Notes: generated by a model from the letters alone, not told the origin. DNA of 64,000 nt from Halosimplex pelagicum (GCF_013415905.1 NZ_CP058909.1:1240001-1304000), one strand, 5' to 3'. Shown: positions 42,269-51,865, counted from the first letter of the stretch. Numbers and translations: made by a program.

Positions 42269-43486
42269 GTGGAATACCGTCGTACCGCCGTCATCAAACT
42301 CGACACTCCTGAAGGAGCCGACGCATCCCTTCAAGAGACTGTCGAGCAGTTCAAACACTGTGCCAACACCGCGAGTGAGTGGTGCTGGCACGGCGACGAC
42401 GGCTACCACGTCACCTCGAAAGCGAAAGCCGAACGCGCCCTCTACGACCAGCTCCGCGACGAAACCGACCTAACTGCGAATCTCGTCCAGAAAGGGATTC
42501 GCAGGGCGGTCGAAGCCGTCAAAAGCGGAGTCTCGCGTCTCGAACGTGGCGAGAATACGTCACAACCGCACTTCTCAGCAGACAGCGCGGTGTACGACAA
42601 GCGGAGCGCGACGTTCCACCGCGACCACGTATCGCTGTCCACCGTAGACGGGCGCGTCGAGTGTGATTACATCCTTCCCGACGACTCAGAGACACCGCCG
42701 ACCAAGTACGTCTCTGACGAGGACTTCGAGTTTCGGATGGCACACTTGCAGTATCACGACGGTGACTGGTATCTCCACGCTTCGATGCGGAAAGTCGAAG
42801 CAGACGAGGAATCGTCCGAATCCGAGTCCAAGCACAGAACAGTCCTTGGTGTGGATTTGGGCGTGAACAACCTCGCCGTTGCTTCGACGGGGCGATTCTG
42901 GCCGGCAGACGAGTTCAACCACTGGCGTCAAGAGTACGAGAAACGCCGTGCATCGCTCCAGCAGTGTGGCTCTCGTCACGCCCACGAAAACATCGAGTCA
43001 GTCGGGCAGAAAGAGTCCGGGCGGTTCGAGATACACCTGCACACGGTGGCGAACGAACTTATCGAGGAGGCCGTCGAGAACGACTGTTCGCATATCGTGT
43101 TCGAGGATTTGACCCACATTCGGGAGAACATTCCCGAGGCGACGTGGCAACACGTCTGGGCGTTCCGACGCCTCTACGAGTACGTCGAATACAAGGCCGA
43201 AGAACACAAAATCGAGGCCATACAGGTTGACCCGCGCAACACGTCGAAGCGTTGCTCGACGTGTGGGTTTACCCACGACGATAACCGTAACGGGGAGTCG
43301 TTCGAGTGTCAGCAGTGTGGTTATGAGAACCACGCCGACTACAACGCTTCCAAGAACATCGGTTTGCAGTATCTCCGTCGCAGGCAAAACGCAGGCGACG
43401 GAGGCGCACCCGTAGATGTGCGCTTGAATCGCGGGACGCTGAACGTGAGTGGGGAGTACGTACCCCCTGCCTCGGTTGAGGCATAG
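42269..43486 (+). CDS. tnpB: TnpB-family RNA-guided nuclease homologue
   Basis: A 405-residue protein from a GTG (VEYRRTAVIKLDTPEGA). All RuvC acids are visible: LGVDLGVNNLAVAS (D), HIVFEDLTHIREN (E) and NHADYNASKNIG (D). The zinc ribbon is CSTCG ... CQQCG. The tail GTLNVSGEYVPPASVEA is typical of haloarchaeal TnpB. The hairpin at 43507-43527, just after the stop, would be the 3' end of its guide RNA scaffold. This is the most complete TnpB in the window by motif. Confidence 0.88.
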   Translation: MEYRRTAVIKLDTPEGADASLQETVEQFKHCANTASEWCWHGDDGYHVTSKAKAERALYDQLRDETDLTANLVQKGIRRAVEAVKSGVSRLERGENTSQPHFSADSAVYDKRSATFHRDHVSLSTVDGRVECDYILPDDSETPPTKYVSDEDFEFRMAHLQYHDGDWYLHASMRKVEADEESSESESKHRTVLGVDLGVNNLAVASTGRFWPADEFNHWRQEYEKRRASLQQCGSRHAHENIESVGQKESGRFEIHLHTVANELIEEAVENDCSHIVFEDLTHIRENIPEATWQHVWAFRRLYEYVEYKAEEHKIEAIQVDPRNTSKRCSTCGFTHDDNRNGESFECQQCGYENHADYNASKNIGLQYLRRRQNAGDGGAPVDVRLNRGTLNVSGEYVPPASVEA

Positions 43487-43506
43487 AACGGGAGTCCACG
43501 CGAAAG

Positions 43507-43527
43507 CCTCGGGGCTTGACCCCGAGG
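43507..43527 (+). ncRNA. putative TnpB guide-RNA end hairpin
   Basis: CCTCGGGG/CCCCGAGG stem with a five-base loop 20 bases after the tnpB stop. In IS200/IS605 elements the right-end hairpin closes the reRNA/omega RNA scaffold and the bases beyond it act as guide; here these would be the 3' end of the VirB4-like gene. Inferred from position. Confidence 0.45.
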
Positions 43528-43531
43528 CGAT

Positions 43532-45535
43532 TTACTGATCGAGACTCTCGACCTCGAAGTCACTCGCCCGAACCCGAAGCGGGAACCACCCCTCTTCTTC
43601 GATCCCAAGCAACGCCTCGGAGAACCCGTCTTCGTCGTTGCCGGCCTTCGCGGTCCGGATCCAATTCACTTCCCGCTCGCTCAACCCGAACCACTCCGCT
43701 AACTTCTCGGTCTCCTCTTGGACCCGATGGATCAGCGTCAACGAACAGAGATTGGCGATCGTTCGTGCTTCGGGCGTCAACGCAAACTCCCCGCCAGTCT
43801 GCGTGATGAAGTGCAACGACAGATCGTAGTGGCGACTGTGACGCACAGCCGTCTCGAGGAACTCCAACGAGGTGGCGTCGTTCATCAGGTAGTGGGCCTC
43901 GTCGATGGCAAAGACGACCCGCTTGTCCGTCCCCTTCGCTCGCTCGTACACCGCGTTGAACAGCACCTGCATCATGAGACTCGTCTCCGACCGGCCGGTC
44001 GCGCCTTCCTCCTGGTGCAGGTCGAGATACAATACCGATGAGTCCAGATCGAACTCCGTCGGCGCCGCAAGATTCGCCAGATCACCACCGGGACGGAACG
44101 ATGGCCGAAGGTCAGTCAACAGCGACTGTGCATCTCCCTGCACACTCTCTTGTTCACCCGCGGTCGCGTAGCCGAACTCACCCGGGGCATCCAGCATATC
44201 TTCGAGGACGGCCATCACGTCGCGAATCGTCGGCGACTCCCGATCATGGGTCGATGGCGCCCGCGTGATCCCCTTCCGGTCGTAGGCTTCCTGCACGGCC
44301 CGGCGAAGGGTCTGCTTGCGGTCGGCGAGGGGATTGGTCGCGACGTGTTCGAAAAACGTCTCGAAGAACGTGAGCACCCACGAAATCTGCTCGGACCACG
44401 GATCGACATCCGGCGCATCGGCGAGCACCTCAGATGGGGTCGCCTTCAACTCGAGTGGGTTGATGCCGCGAGTCCCACCGACGGTGATGCGCTCACCGCC
44501 GAGCGTCTCGTTCACGCCGGCGAACCCCTCCAGCGGGTCGAGCATGATGATGACCGTGTCCTGATCGTACATCGCCCGTCGCAACAACTGGAGTTTCGTC
44601 GAGAAGGACTTCCCAGCCCCCAACTGCCCGATCACCATCGCACAGTACCCCGTCTCCCGCTCGAACCGGTCGAGAATCAACGGGCTCTCGTTCAATGCGT
44701 AGGTCCCGTATTCGATCCCGGGCTCGGCAAAGGCACCCGCGACGAACGGGAACATCGCGCCGACGGCGCCGGCGAGCATCGGCGTCGTCGTGTCCAGCGA
44801 CTCGTTCAACTTGTCCACGCCGACCGGGCTGGCCGACACGAACGAGTCTAACTGCGTCCACCGCGGCGTGACAGGCGTCAGATTCGTCGGCGACTGCCGC
44901 GCGGTGCTCGTGACGCCGTCGACGTTCAGGTCGTCCTTCGAGTCGCCTTGGACGGCGAGATACATCGACACGTCGAACGCACTCATCGACGTGTTCCGGA
45001 GGGCGTCGTACAACGCCTGGAAGTCCTGAATGTCCTTCTCGATGCCGCGGGCACCAGCCCGTCGTTTCTCCTCGAGATACTCCCGGTCGGCCTGCAGGTC
45101 CTCGATCGTGTTTTCGAGCGTGTCGAGCGTCGCCGTCGTGTCCCGTGGCGAGATGTGGAGACTGATATCCGTCCGCCGCGTGTCTGCCGTCGAATACAAC
45201 GACTCGAAGAGGCCGTCCATCGGCGTATCGGGGTATTCGCCGACCCACAGCGTCTGTGCCCACTGGTCGCCCGTCCGGACGACGTTGGGCTCGCGTTCGA
45301 TGCTGGAGGGCGTGACGACCGTCTGGTGGATATCCGAGACATCCGGGACGCCCACGTCCCCGTTCGAACTCGACGGGTCGTAGTCGACGCTCACGTCCGC
45401 TGTCGCGTCACCAGTCGAGTCGCCGGCCACTCCGACCGCCGCTTCAGTGTCGTCTGGCTTCGGCCCCTCGGACGCTTCAGAGGGGTCGGCCGCGTCCTCA
45501 CGAGTGGGGAGGACCGAGCGCAGCATCTCGATCAT
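43532..45535 (-). CDS. VirB4/TraC-like conjugation ATPase
   Basis: A 667-residue ATPase. Walker A is VIGQLGAGKSFSTKLQLL (about 302-318); Walker B is RVVFAIDEAHYLMND (about 520). The HerA/VirB4-type ending SEREVNWIRTAKAGNDEDGF and ALLGIEEEGWFPLRVRAS is present. An N-terminal coiled region (ENTIEDLQADREYLEEKRR) precedes. It would power assembly or DNA transfer through a type IV secretion-like channel at the membrane. The start at 45535 is in an ATGA overlap with the upstream gene. Two decayed copies lie at 35264-35390 and 35996-36570. Confidence 0.85.
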   Translation of the reverse strand: MIEMLRSVLPTREDAADPSEASEGPKPDDTEAAVGVAGDSTGDATADVSVDYDPSSSNGDVGVPDVSDIHQTVVTPSSIEREPNVVRTGDQWAQTLWVGEYPDTPMDGLFESLYSTADTRRTDISLHISPRDTTATLDTLENTIEDLQADREYLEEKRRAGARGIEKDIQDFQALYDALRNTSMSAFDVSMYLAVQGDSKDDLNVDGVTSTARQSPTNLTPVTPRWTQLDSFVSASPVGVDKLNESLDTTTPMLAGAVGAMFPFVAGAFAEPGIEYGTYALNESPLILDRFERETGYCAMVIGQLGAGKSFSTKLQLLRRAMYDQDTVIIMLDPLEGFAGVNETLGGERITVGGTRGINPLELKATPSEVLADAPDVDPWSEQISWVLTFFETFFEHVATNPLADRKQTLRRAVQEAYDRKGITRAPSTHDRESPTIRDVMAVLEDMLDAPGEFGYATAGEQESVQGDAQSLLTDLRPSFRPGGDLANLAAPTEFDLDSSVLYLDLHQEEGATGRSETSLMMQVLFNAVYERAKGTDKRVVFAIDEAHYLMNDATSLEFLETAVRHSRHYDLSLHFITQTGGEFALTPEARTIANLCSLTLIHRVQEETEKLAEWFGLSEREVNWIRTAKAGNDEDGFSEALLGIEEEGWFPLRVRASDFEVESLDQ

Positions 45536-46548
45536 CGGTCCGGCCCTCCGACGATCCCACGGGTCCGAAGCACCTGCTCCAGCTGACCGTACTCCATCGA
45601 CTCGTCGCTCCAGTACTCCCCGATCACCTTCGTCGCCTCCGTCGCGTCGAGGCGATGTGCTGTACAGCCGTTGATACCACGGATGCCTGCCCGGACTCGG
45701 TCGAGGCGGTCGTCGAGTTCGTCGATCAGCGCTTCGCGTTCGGCGGCCTCGCGCGGCGCGTACAGCTCGCGAACAACCAGCCCGAGGACGGGAACGGCGG
45801 CGAGTTGCTCGGCGAGACTCGCGTCGTCGAACCGAACCTCCGCTGGGGTGACCGGAACGACGACGTAGTGGTCGCGAATCGTCATCCGGCGCTCGTCGAG
45901 TTCGGCCTCGTACCACGCGACGTAGTTCTCGATGAGCGCTTCCAGCTGGGGATTCGCCTCAACGTCGGGATCGTCCAGCCGCGCCTCATAGCGAGCGAGA
46001 TGGTCGTCGACGGGGAACGGTTGGGTCGTCGAGTAGATCTGGATCGGGAACTCGACGGTCGTGTTCAGGAAGTCCTGAAAGCTCTCGGCTTTCTGTGCCC
46101 ACTCTTCGTCGGTCGCCAGCGCCATCGTCGGCGGGATGACCTGCACGAGCCCGAAGACCGCGCCATCGGTTCGTTCGATCGCGTTCCGCCGCGGATACAC
46201 CCGCTCGATCCGGGTGTACTCCTTGGCGGCCTCGTGGTCGGAGTCTGTGGCGCGGCTATGGAAGGACACCATTGAGGTGACCCAGTCGGCGCTGGTCGTA
46301 TACGCCGGCGTCAGGTAGACGAAGAGTGCGCCGAGACCGATCATCACGCCCGCGAGTGGGAGTGCAAGCGTCTGCACCTGATGGCCCTGGATGGTCATCC
46401 CCGCGGGGAGGAGCACTTGGACACAGAGGACGACAACCACGCCGGGGAACAGCGCGACGGCCAGATCGGTCATCGTGTAGCTGCCGAGTAGTTTCGTGTC
46501 GGTACCGAGCGATTTCGGAATGCGTTTTGCGGGATTGTGGTCGTCCAT
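45532..46548 (-). CDS. two-TM conjugation-cluster protein (PrgI-like topology)
   Basis: A 338-residue protein starting MDDHNPAKRIPKSLGTDTK. Two helices follow at about 30-80 (VALFPGVVVVLCVQVLL and GVMIGLGALFVYL). A large cytosolic domain follows with FGLVQVIPPTMALATDEEWA and TVEFPIQIYSTTQPFPVDDH. Small membrane proteins of this layout, fused or adjacent to VirB4, occur in type IV secretion loci. Start one base after the preceding stop, end overlapping the ATPase start: strong coupling. Role inferred from context. Confidence 0.72.
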   Translation of the reverse strand: MDDHNPAKRIPKSLGTDTKLLGSYTMTDLAVALFPGVVVVLCVQVLLPAGMTIQGHQVQTLALPLAGVMIGLGALFVYLTPAYTTSADWVTSMVSFHSRATDSDHEAAKEYTRIERVYPRRNAIERTDGAVFGLVQVIPPTMALATDEEWAQKAESFQDFLNTTVEFPIQIYSTTQPFPVDDHLARYEARLDDPDVEANPQLEALIENYVAWYEAELDERRMTIRDHYVVVPVTPAEVRFDDASLAEQLAAVPVLGLVVRELYAPREAAEREALIDELDDRLDRVRAGIRGINGCTAHRLDATEATKVIGEYWSDESMEYGQLEQVLRTRGIVGGPDR

Positions 46549-46549
46549 C

Positions 46550-47944
46550 TTAGCGGATGTAGCGGGGTTCGTCGTCGATCGCGTCACTATCTCGACTATC
46601 GTTCGTCTCGCCCGTGCGAGCGTCGTCGCGGAGGGCGTCGAAGGTCTGGTTGCGTCGGTCACTCGATTCGATCGTGGCATCGTCCGCGCCGTCGTCCGAA
46701 GCAGTACTGTCCGGGGTGGAGCCCGACCGTGCTGTGGAGTTGTCCGTCGCGCCACCGTCCCGGTCGCCGGCCGCACTGGACGAGGATGCCAGCGCTCCAC
46801 GGAGTCGCGACCCCGCGTCGTTGAGCCGCGAGCCTGTCGCGTGGGCGCGGGAGTCGCCGGAGCCCAACACCGCCTGCCCGTTTGCCTTGAGTGCGGACTT
46901 GCCCTGTGCCCCACGGGAGAAGTTGCGTCCCCGGTGGGCGACGGTCCCAGCACGGCGTTTCGTCCCGCTCATCCGCGTCCGGGCACGTCGTGTCGAAGCG
47001 TGGTGGGAAGCACTTTGGGCCATGAAGAAGATCGACCCGGCTTGCCAGAACAGGACGAACGGCGAGACGATCGCGACGATGGGGATGATGAGGGCAGTCA
47101 GCCAGAGTCCAAGTCCCTCTACCGAGAAGCCGAAGTTCTCCCCGAGAATTTGTCCAAGGCGGAAGAGAAGTGCGACCGGTACCGTCATGAAGAGGAATGG
47201 AACGTAGAATCCAGCCATTCGCTTCATGAACTTCGAGACGAGGCTAAACGGTCCGACTCCGGGAATCCATAGCGCAATCAGGATCGGCATCAGGAGCGTG
47301 AAGAGGTAGAGAACTACTTCGCGAATGAAGTAGATGAGGATGACAAGCGCGATCAGGAAGAAATCCACTGAAAGGGTGATTGCCGTCACCAACGCGCCAA
47401 CGCCAGAGACAGACAGCGTCTCGAAGAGCGTGATATTCGATAGGTCTGGAGCAAGAAAGATGGCCAGTTCATTCGTGAACTGACGCGCAAACGCATCCAT
47501 CCACCACCATGCGAGAATACCTAATAGCCCAGCGAAGGCACGGCGCTTCAATTTCGTACGATGATAGCTACTGAAGAGGTAACTCGTCGATTCGAGGAAA
47601 ATAACGATGCCTACAGAAAGGGCCCATAGTAGCAGTGCAAGGGGGGTGAGTACATCCCAGAAATAGCCATAGATACTGGTCCATGGGTTGTTCGTCGGAG
47701 CGACGAACACGGCGTTCGGATGGGGTGTCCCAATGGCCACACTCAGGGCATTATTCGCGTTGTTCTGGACTATCGTCTTGAGGGGATCAAAGAGAGCTCT
47801 GAGGGCGTTCTTGATCGCCCAGATGATGGTATCTCCGAGTGCACCGCCACCGCTCCCGTCACTCTGAGCACTAACAGACCCTATTCCAAACTGGAGAGCA
47901 ATACAGATACTCAGTAGATGGGCCCAGTACGATCGATTACTCAT
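46550..47944 (-). CDS. polytopic membrane protein, VirB6/TrbL-like
   Basis: A 464-residue protein. A signal-like N-terminus (LLSICIALQFGIGSVSAQ) is followed by at least six helices (LTPLALLLWALSVGIVIF, FFLIALVILIYFIREVVL and others). A 120-residue charged, disordered cytosolic tail rich in Arg, Ser and Asp ends the protein. The topology is like VirB6/TrbL channel proteins of conjugation systems. The start at 47944 overlaps the preceding stop by eight bases. No catalytic motif is expected. Confidence 0.72.
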   Translation of the reverse strand: MSNRSYWAHLLSICIALQFGIGSVSAQSDGSGGGALGDTIIWAIKNALRALFDPLKTIVQNNANNALSVAIGTPHPNAVFVAPTNNPWTSIYGYFWDVLTPLALLLWALSVGIVIFLESTSYLFSSYHRTKLKRRAFAGLLGILAWWWMDAFARQFTNELAIFLAPDLSNITLFETLSVSGVGALVTAITLSVDFFLIALVILIYFIREVVLYLFTLLMPILIALWIPGVGPFSLVSKFMKRMAGFYVPFLFMTVPVALLFRLGQILGENFGFSVEGLGLWLTALIIPIVAIVSPFVLFWQAGSIFFMAQSASHHASTRRARTRMSGTKRRAGTVAHRGRNFSRGAQGKSALKANGQAVLGSGDSRAHATGSRLNDAGSRLRGALASSSSAAGDRDGGATDNSTARSGSTPDSTASDDGADDATIESSDRRNQTFDALRDDARTGETNDSRDSDAIDDEPRYIR

Positions 47945-48785
47945 CGGGATTCCTCCCATCACGAGGTTCAATTTGGATGTCACTGCAAGTTCCACGGAAG
48001 TTTGCGCGGACGGGATCTCCATCAAGGACTGCTCGGAGTTCTCGTTGACCGTTCTCACCGACTCCAGTGGGTACAATCACGGTCAGATTGACCTCTAAAC
48101 CGTTGCAGTGGTCGTCCTTCGAGAGGAGTAGCGGCGAGCGGATTCCCCGAAGTATCGTCGAGTTCCCGGGCTGTAATATCACTTCGTCTTCTGACTGCGG
48201 TTTTTCGAAATTCAACAGGGGCGTTGATCTAGCGTAGTCAGTCGTGGGGATACGGTTCGCTGCCGAATGGGGTGCGTTCTCGTACCCAACGTAGTAGATC
48301 CACGTTGGCCCGGTTCCTGTGTTCTCCACGGTGACGAGGAGATTCGCTCGGTTCGACGGAGTAGGCCGCCCATCAGTGTAGGGCGTGACATCGGTAATCT
48401 CCAAATCTGGAACCAGCGGAACCGTCATCGACGCGATCTCCTCTCCCTCTTTGACCGCGACGAGCGTGTGATCGCCGGGGGTGTAGTGCCACCCTCGCCT
48501 ATAATCGAACAGCCCCAACCCGACCGTCGTTGCACCAGCCGCGACCTGTGCCGACTGGAATACCGACCCGGAGGGATCGATCAGGTTGACCGTCGAGATC
48601 TCATGGTCCTCCCGAAGGGTGACCTCAAGCGTGGCTCCCGAAATCGAGGTTTCCTCAAAGACGGACTCCGGAGTCTTAGTTTCAGTCCCGGTCGAACCGT
48701 CACCCGAACACCCGGCGAGTCCCGCTGCCGTGAGCGCAAGCCCGCCTTTCAGGAACCGCCGCCGAGAGCCCTTCTCACCCGTCAT
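47937..48785 (-). CDS. Tat-exported lipoprotein of the conjugation-like cluster
   Basis: A 282-residue protein with a twin-arginine signal and lipobox: SRRRFLKGGLALTAAGLAGC, where Cys would be lipidated after export. The mature part is beta-rich (VNLIDPSGSVFQSAQVAAG, LLVTVENTGTGPTWIYYVGY) like CARDB-type adhesive or structural domains. The ATG overlaps the previous stop (ATGA). It probably lines the outside of the transfer complex. Confidence 0.78.
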   Translation of the reverse strand: MTGEKGSRRRFLKGGLALTAAGLAGCSGDGSTGTETKTPESVFEETSISGATLEVTLREDHEISTVNLIDPSGSVFQSAQVAAGATTVGLGLFDYRRGWHYTPGDHTLVAVKEGEEIASMTVPLVPDLEITDVTPYTDGRPTPSNRANLLVTVENTGTGPTWIYYVGYENAPHSAANRIPTTDYARSTPLLNFEKPQSEDEVILQPGNSTILRGIRSPLLLSKDDHCNGLEVNLTVIVPTGVGENGQRELRAVLDGDPVRANFRGTCSDIQIEPRDGRNPDE

Positions 48786-50497
48786 AGTCCCCTCCATGGA
48801 GGCCACACGGGCAGTCCGGTGATCCGATCGATGAGAAACACGGCCACCAAGAATAGCCCGACCGGAACCCCAGCCCGATAGATCGAAGTGACGACCGACA
48901 GTACCGTCCCCTGGACGGAGACCGTATCCGAATCGCCGACGTAGCCGGTCTGTCGCAGCCACCACTCAGTCGGCTCGAAGCGGGCGTCGATCGCACCGGC
49001 TGGCCGGTCGATCGTCGTCGTGACCGTCCCGTCGGCGCCCGTCTGGACGCGCTCGTCCCCGAGGACGACATAGCCCTCGCTTGCGGCCGTCTCGATCGGC
49101 TCGCCGGTCTCGATGTCCCGCAAGGAGACACGGACGGTTGCGGTCCGTGCGGTCGTGTTCAGGACGGCGAGCGTGAGGTTACTCCGGTGGATCGGCACTT
49201 CCTCGAACATGCGCGGGTCGGCATCGGTCTGGACACCGCGGACCAGCCCGTGGGCGGTCACGTCCGAGACGGTCCGGTCGGGCGTCTCGAAGCGGGTCAT
49301 CAGGCTGAAGCTCGTCCGGTAGGACTGTTCAAGCACGTCCAGGTTGACCGTCGGCGACAACGTGGGCGGCTCCCGCTGTTGCCCGTTGACTTCCAGGATT
49401 GACACCGTCTCGGCCGGCGACGCGGTCGGGCCCGTCTTGATCGGATACGCCGACACTCGTAGGGGGTGGATCGGCGAGTGCTCTGTCGTCGTGTTGGTCG
49501 CCGTCGAAGTCACGAGCCGGTCCCAGCTGGGATCGCGTGCGGAGTAGAACCGCCAGACGCCGTTGACTCGCCCCTCCGGCAGCGAATAGCCCAGCCAGGG
49601 CTCGGTCTTGAACATGGCCAGCCCGAGATCGCCGTTGGGATACCGGGCGTAGAAGCCGAAAACGCTGAGTCGGTATTCCGACACTGACCGCGAGTCACGA
49701 ACGGTGATGGTCTCGGTTACGGTCGTCGTCCGGGTAGCCCACGCGGTGCAGGTGCCCGCAGACGTGAGGTTCGTACAGTAGTCGTGCTGGCGTTGGAGTT
49801 CGACCGTGAGATTCGCCGTGACGGTGAGCGTATGATTCGTCCCCGGATGCTCGGTGAGGTCGTAGTCGAACCGTGGGGTCCGTGTTCCCTCCTGTTCGGC
49901 TTCCCGACGACCGTCGACGAGTAGCTGCAGGTCTGTGATATCGTGCGACTGCAGCGACCACGTGATACGGTCCGTCGCAGTTTCCGAGTCACGCGGAACA
50001 GCGACCCGGTAATCCAGCGTCGCGAAGAGCTCGCCCTCCGGGGCAACGTATCGCGGCTGGTCGTTCGGCGTCAGCCGTGCCTTGGTCGACGGCTGGACCG
50101 TGAATATCGCGGTGTAGGCGTCGCGGATGAATCGTCCGTCAACGAGCGTTGCGCCCGGTGGATGGACCGATGAACTGTCGTCGGTAGTCGGGAACTCGGC
50201 GAGTTGCTCGCGATTCCACGCTGCGACCGCTTCGGGTGGCCGGTTGAACGGAATATCCGTCGTGGCCGCCAGCGAGTTCGTTGCCGAGCCCGTCTGGTTC
50301 CGGAGTGCGGAGCGATTGATCGTGTCCCGGTCACGTGACCACAAACTCCGGTTGTCGCCGTGGTCGTGGTCGTCGTCGGGACTGAATGCCGTGGCGTCGA
50401 GCGGACGGGCGACCGACTGGGTTGCGACGAGCGCGCTCAGCGCTAGTAGGACGGCAACCGCGACACCGGCGCCGAGCGAGCGACTCAGAAGCTGCAA
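48782..50497 (-). CDS. large secreted exoprotein with C-terminal anchor
   Basis: About 571 residues, probably from a TTG at 50497 that overlaps the previous gene by 13 bases; no ATG or GTG fits. It begins QLLSRSLGAGVAVAVLLALS (signal peptide). A long beta-rich ectodomain has Ig-like parts (RVSLRDIETGEPIETAASEG) and a C-terminal helix (YRAGVPVGLFLVAVFLIDRI). It may be the surface component of the transfer apparatus. The non-ATG start is the main uncertainty. Confidence 0.68.
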   Translation of the reverse strand: MQLLSRSLGAGVAVAVLLALSALVATQSVARPLDATAFSPDDDHDHGDNRSLWSRDRDTINRSALRNQTGSATNSLAATTDIPFNRPPEAVAAWNREQLAEFPTTDDSSSVHPPGATLVDGRFIRDAYTAIFTVQPSTKARLTPNDQPRYVAPEGELFATLDYRVAVPRDSETATDRITWSLQSHDITDLQLLVDGRREAEQEGTRTPRFDYDLTEHPGTNHTLTVTANLTVELQRQHDYCTNLTSAGTCTAWATRTTTVTETITVRDSRSVSEYRLSVFGFYARYPNGDLGLAMFKTEPWLGYSLPEGRVNGVWRFYSARDPSWDRLVTSTATNTTTEHSPIHPLRVSAYPIKTGPTASPAETVSILEVNGQQREPPTLSPTVNLDVLEQSYRTSFSLMTRFETPDRTVSDVTAHGLVRGVQTDADPRMFEEVPIHRSNLTLAVLNTTARTATVRVSLRDIETGEPIETAASEGYVVLGDERVQTGADGTVTTTIDRPAGAIDARFEPTEWWLRQTGYVGDSDTVSVQGTVLSVVTSIYRAGVPVGLFLVAVFLIDRITGLPVWPPWRGL

Positions 50498-50892
50498 CTG
50501 GCCCCACCCGCCACGACGGACGTGAGCAGGAACTGCAGGATGGTCGTCCCCAGCGGCGCGACGATGATGCCCCAGACGATCGCCTGCACCCGCATCGATT
50601 TGAGTTCCTTCTTCGTATCCACGCGCCGGAGCAACGGGATCGCGACGGTCGCCCCCAGCGCGACGAGCCCGCCGATGAGCGGACCACCAAACTGAATGAG
50701 CGTGAAGAGATTCCGGATCGTCGTCGCCATGTCCGTCTGGCAAAAGGACTCACCGACCGACTGGGCGCTCGCCGGTTCGACCGCGACGATGGCGAGTGCC
50801 GACAGCGCTATCCCGAGCGTCCGGAGCGACGTGCTTCGATCAACCAACCGGTTCGATTGTGACGAATCTACCTGCGTCGTATCGTCGTTCAT
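50485..50892 (-). CDS. small membrane protein, VirB2/TrbC-like
   Basis: A 135-residue protein. A hydrophobic signal region (LGIALSALAIVAVEPASAQS) is followed by a short loop, FGGPLIGGLVALGATVAIPL and a second helix (AIVWGIIVAPLGTTILQFLL). This is the layout of VirB2/TrbC pilins: signal peptide plus two helices. First gene of the minus-strand cluster that runs to 43532; all following genes overlap or nearly so. Confidence 0.7.
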   Translation of the reverse strand: MNDDTTQVDSSQSNRLVDRSTSLRTLGIALSALAIVAVEPASAQSVGESFCQTDMATTIRNLFTLIQFGGPLIGGLVALGATVAIPLLRRVDTKKELKSMRVQAIVWGIIVAPLGTTILQFLLTSVVAGGASCSF

Positions 50893-51175
50893 GTCTATAG
50901 CTGTCGCTCATCGTGCCAGATATCGCCTCATATTGAGACGATGGCGCTACGAGCGACGGTACATCACATCGTCTCGCAGTCTGGTAAATATCTTCCCGAT
51001 CGGTTTTGAAAAATAGGCGAAACAGACAGTAACTCACAGTAACTGTGAATACTCTGCGAGAACATACTAGGTAAAGAGAGATACTCAGAATTGCCTACCA
51101 GATACCTACCGTCTCGAACGATATCGATACTACGGCAGCGAAACATATACTCCGATCGAATACATCGAATACACT
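50893..51175. promoter_or_regulatory. divergent promoter region with CACAGTAACTGTG palindrome
   Basis: About 280 bases between the conjugation-like cluster and a plus-strand toxin-antitoxin pair. CACAGT-A-ACTGTG (51035-51047) is a perfect 6-bp-arm palindrome, preceded by a second ACAGTAAC word. It could bind the regulator of the cluster. Confidence 0.45.
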
Positions 51176-51397
51176 ATGAGCTCGTCCATCCGAATTTCCG
51201 ATGAAACAAAACGAAAACTCGAACTGGTGAAACAAGACGACGAGACATATGATGAGTTGCTCGCTCGCCTCGCGACGACAGAGAAGGATGTGGCGGAGAG
51301 AGGTGGTTTCGCTGACGACGGTGTCGTCGAGGACATGGCTCACGCTCGTGAGGAAATGAATGAATCACTCGAACGGCACTCAAGTCGCCAAGAATGA
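51176..51397 (+). CDS. VapB-like antitoxin
   Basis: A 73-residue protein: SSIRISDETKRKLELVKQDD is the N-terminal strand and helix of a ribbon-helix-helix-like antitoxin, with an acidic tail. The stop overlaps the toxin ATG. TATA-like ACATATAC lies about 30 bases before the start. Confidence 0.75.
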   Translation: MSSSIRISDETKRKLELVKQDDETYDELLARLATTEKDVAERGGFADDGVVEDMAHAREEMNESLERHSSRQE

Positions 51398-51804
51398 TCT
51401 GCCTGGACAACGATATTTTCAGCCGATACGCCTCTAAACAAGCGTATCCATCTGTTGATCGATTTCTCACCAATCACGCTGAAGAGCCCTGGATCCTCCC
51501 CTCGATCGTCCTCTTCGAGTATCTCAAACGGTACGACTCCCACAACACAATCGAAAGACAGCGACGGAACGCAGAACAGTCGGTCGATGCCGTTGCTGAC
51601 CTAAGTGCCGATATCACGATGGAGGGAGCGAATCTCCGAGCAAGGCTCGCAACAGCTGATACTACTCTGGACCTTGCAGACCTTCTGATCGCTGCGACCG
51701 CCCGAGAGTACGGAGCGACCCTCGCAACGGCAAACAAGAATGACTTTGATAAACAGGCCATTCACGAGTTGGTCGATGTCGATATTGTCGAAGTGGTTAG
51801 ATAA
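51394..51804 (+). CDS. vapC: VapC-type PIN domain toxin
   Basis: A 136-residue PIN protein: ICLDNDIFSRYASKQ (first Asp), PSIVLFEYLKRYD (Glu), TLDLADLLIAATAREYGATL (third Asp) and ATANKNDFDK (fourth Asp). The active site is complete. Four-base overlap with its antitoxin. Predicted RNase, stabilising this replicon. Confidence 0.87.
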   Translation: MICLDNDIFSRYASKQAYPSVDRFLTNHAEEPWILPSIVLFEYLKRYDSHNTIERQRRNAEQSVDAVADLSADITMEGANLRARLATADTTLDLADLLIAATAREYGATLATANKNDFDKQAIHELVDVDIVEVVR

Positions 51805-51865
51805 ACCGGGCGTTGAGACAGCTACACGGATCAGGTTCTGCATCTTTTTGGACGAATCGTAGTCA

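Larger units (their letters stand above)
42155..43531 (+). mobile_element. IS1341-type (tnpB-only) element
   Basis: The left end carries CCCCGACCCTTGAGGTCAGG at about 42157. The right end carries the hairpin CCTCGGGG-CTTGA-CCCCGAGG (43507-43527). It abuts the stop codon of the VirB4-like gene (43532) and truncates the PIN gene at the left. Borders are approximate. Confidence 0.65.

Noticed and set aside
45536..45916. 127-codon N-terminal extension of the VirB4-like ATPase
   Set aside because: The extension is Arg-rich and overlaps the upstream gene in another frame; the ATGA junction at 45535 is the better start.
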